Shown here: positions 13,220 through 13,750 of the stretch, piece after piece
How positions within the stretch are numbered: the stretch's first letter is position 1
Layout of the letters: each line of letters starts with the position of its first letter
DNA from: Merdimonas faecigallinarum
GTDB lineage: Bacteria > Bacillota > Clostridia > Lachnospirales > Lachnospiraceae
Direction of reading: 5' to 3'
Assembly (NCBI GenBank): GCA_019119285.1
Contig: DWXJ01000001.1
Location: 1 to 13,750, forward strand
DNA: 13,750 bases
Notes under the pieces: model-generated
Database searches by the model: none
Told to the model about the DNA's origin: nothing
Seen by the model: only the letters and a program-made list of their open reading frames with translations
Made by a program: the position numbers and the translations under genes

Positions 13220-13750
13220 TTACTTTTTCTGTAGTTCTTCAAAGGATAATAGCTTATCCCGATAATATTCATACTGCTTTCGGCGTGCCTCAATTTCTGC
13301 CGGAAGGCCTTCAGACAGGTCGTTGCAAAGGGTATGAAACTTACTCAACACATTCACGATTTCCCGTTGCTTTTCCATACTCGGAAAGGTAAGCTTATAT
13401 CCTGCAATCGTTTTTCCCGTTAATGATGCTCTGGTTGTAAAAGCACAATGGCTTGTAACATACTGTCTGAAATCATCTGTAGCAAAACAAAACGCACAAT
13501 ATTCTGGCAATAAAAAATCCGTTTTTGGTGTCGCCTTAATGGTAAATCCATTAAAAACACAATCTCCTATGTCATCCAGCATTACCGACGACCATCCCAC
13601 ATCTTCCGCTGTTTCTGATGTTCTTGTAAAAAATACATCTCCACGATGAACTTTCAGTTTGTCGACCTCAGCAGGCGTACATTCTACCAACGCAGTAATA
13701 TCATTTTCCCTAAGAAATCTGTTATTATAAACATCTGTATATCTGATGAA
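13220..13750 (-). CDS. hsdS: Type I restriction-modification specificity subunit, C-terminal part (runs off the right edge)
   Basis: The frame is open from the right edge to the stop at 13220 (about 176 residues). HsdS recognises the DNA target and tethers the methylase and HsdR. The visible portion contains the second target-recognition domain and the closing conserved helix: FIRYTDVYNNRF, HRGDVFFTRTSETAEDVGWS, FTTRASLTGKTIAGYKLTFP, then KQREIVNVLSKFHTLCNDLS and PAEIEARRKQYEYYRDKLLS. The last part is the long coiled-coil dimension helix that sets the spacing between the two half-sites. The TTG at 13690 is only an internal codon and not the start. hsdM and the first recognition domain must lie beyond the window. 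Recognition sequence cannot be read from this. Confidence 0.93.
   Translation of the reverse strand, partial: FIRYTDVYNNRFLRENDITALVECTPAEVDKLKVHRGDVFFTRTSETAEDVGWSSVMLDDIGDCVFNGFTIKATPKTDFLLPEYCAFCFATDDFRQYVTSHCAFTTRASLTGKTIAGYKLTFPSMEKQREIVNVLSKFHTLCNDLSEGLPAEIEARRKQYEYYRDKLLSFEELQKK

Noticed and set aside
1..13750. CRISPR array, tRNA or rRNA genes
   Set aside because: I saw no regularly spaced identical repeats and no tRNA-like cloverleaf or conserved rRNA stretches by eye.

Overview
The window looks like chromosomal or prophage DNA from a low-to-moderate GC Gram-positive anaerobe, most likely a Clostridia/Lachnospiraceae gut bacterium. The reasons are strong AGGAGG ribosome sites on nearly every gene, a Bacillus/Clostridium-type LexA box, an Xre/ImmA gene pair, and a phage replication gene set (DUF2800, DUF2815, family A polymerase) typical of Firmicutes prophages. 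This placement is inference, with no database search behind it. Every gene I could support lies on the minus strand, so the order of expression runs from high to low coordinates.

Right part (about 9990-13750): a type I restriction-modification locus. It holds the C-terminal part of the specificity subunit HsdS (running off the window edge) followed by a complete HsdR. The methylase HsdM is not in view and would be expected beyond position 13750.

Middle part (about 7860-9940): a compact regulatory region. A near-consensus sigma-A promoter has a LexA-type SOS box filling its 17-bp spacer and drives a 79-residue protein of unknown function. Next come a second strong promoter with operator-like repeats, an Xre-type repressor and an ImmA/IrrE metalloprotease, ending at a hairpin terminator. 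A 60-residue zinc-ribbon protein follows, with its own palindromic operator candidate and a strong terminator. The layout resembles the immunity control of ICEBs1-like elements and temperate phages, where ImmA cleaves the Xre repressor, but with an SOS-controlled small gene placed directly upstream.

Left part (1-7705): a phage-like replication operon. In transcription order it holds a DeoR-type HTH protein, a DUF4406-like protein, a small helical protein, a DUF2800 PD-(D/E)XK nuclease-like protein, a DUF2815 single-strand-binding-like protein, a family A DNA polymerase, and a partial unknown gene. Two genes are broken. DUF2800 carries an apparent one-base deletion near its start. The polymerase is cut in two by a 2564-bp insertion just before the catalytic aspartate of motif A.

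The insertion (1157-3720) encodes an IS91-family HUH transposase with the Y2 tyrosine pair and a tyrosine recombinase, translationally coupled. It is flanked by the 6-bp repeat TACAAT; removing the element and one repeat restores the polymerase frame exactly. Both ends carry unusual nested or interleaved inverted repeats. The replication module is therefore probably non-functional as it stands, while the regulatory and restriction genes look intact.
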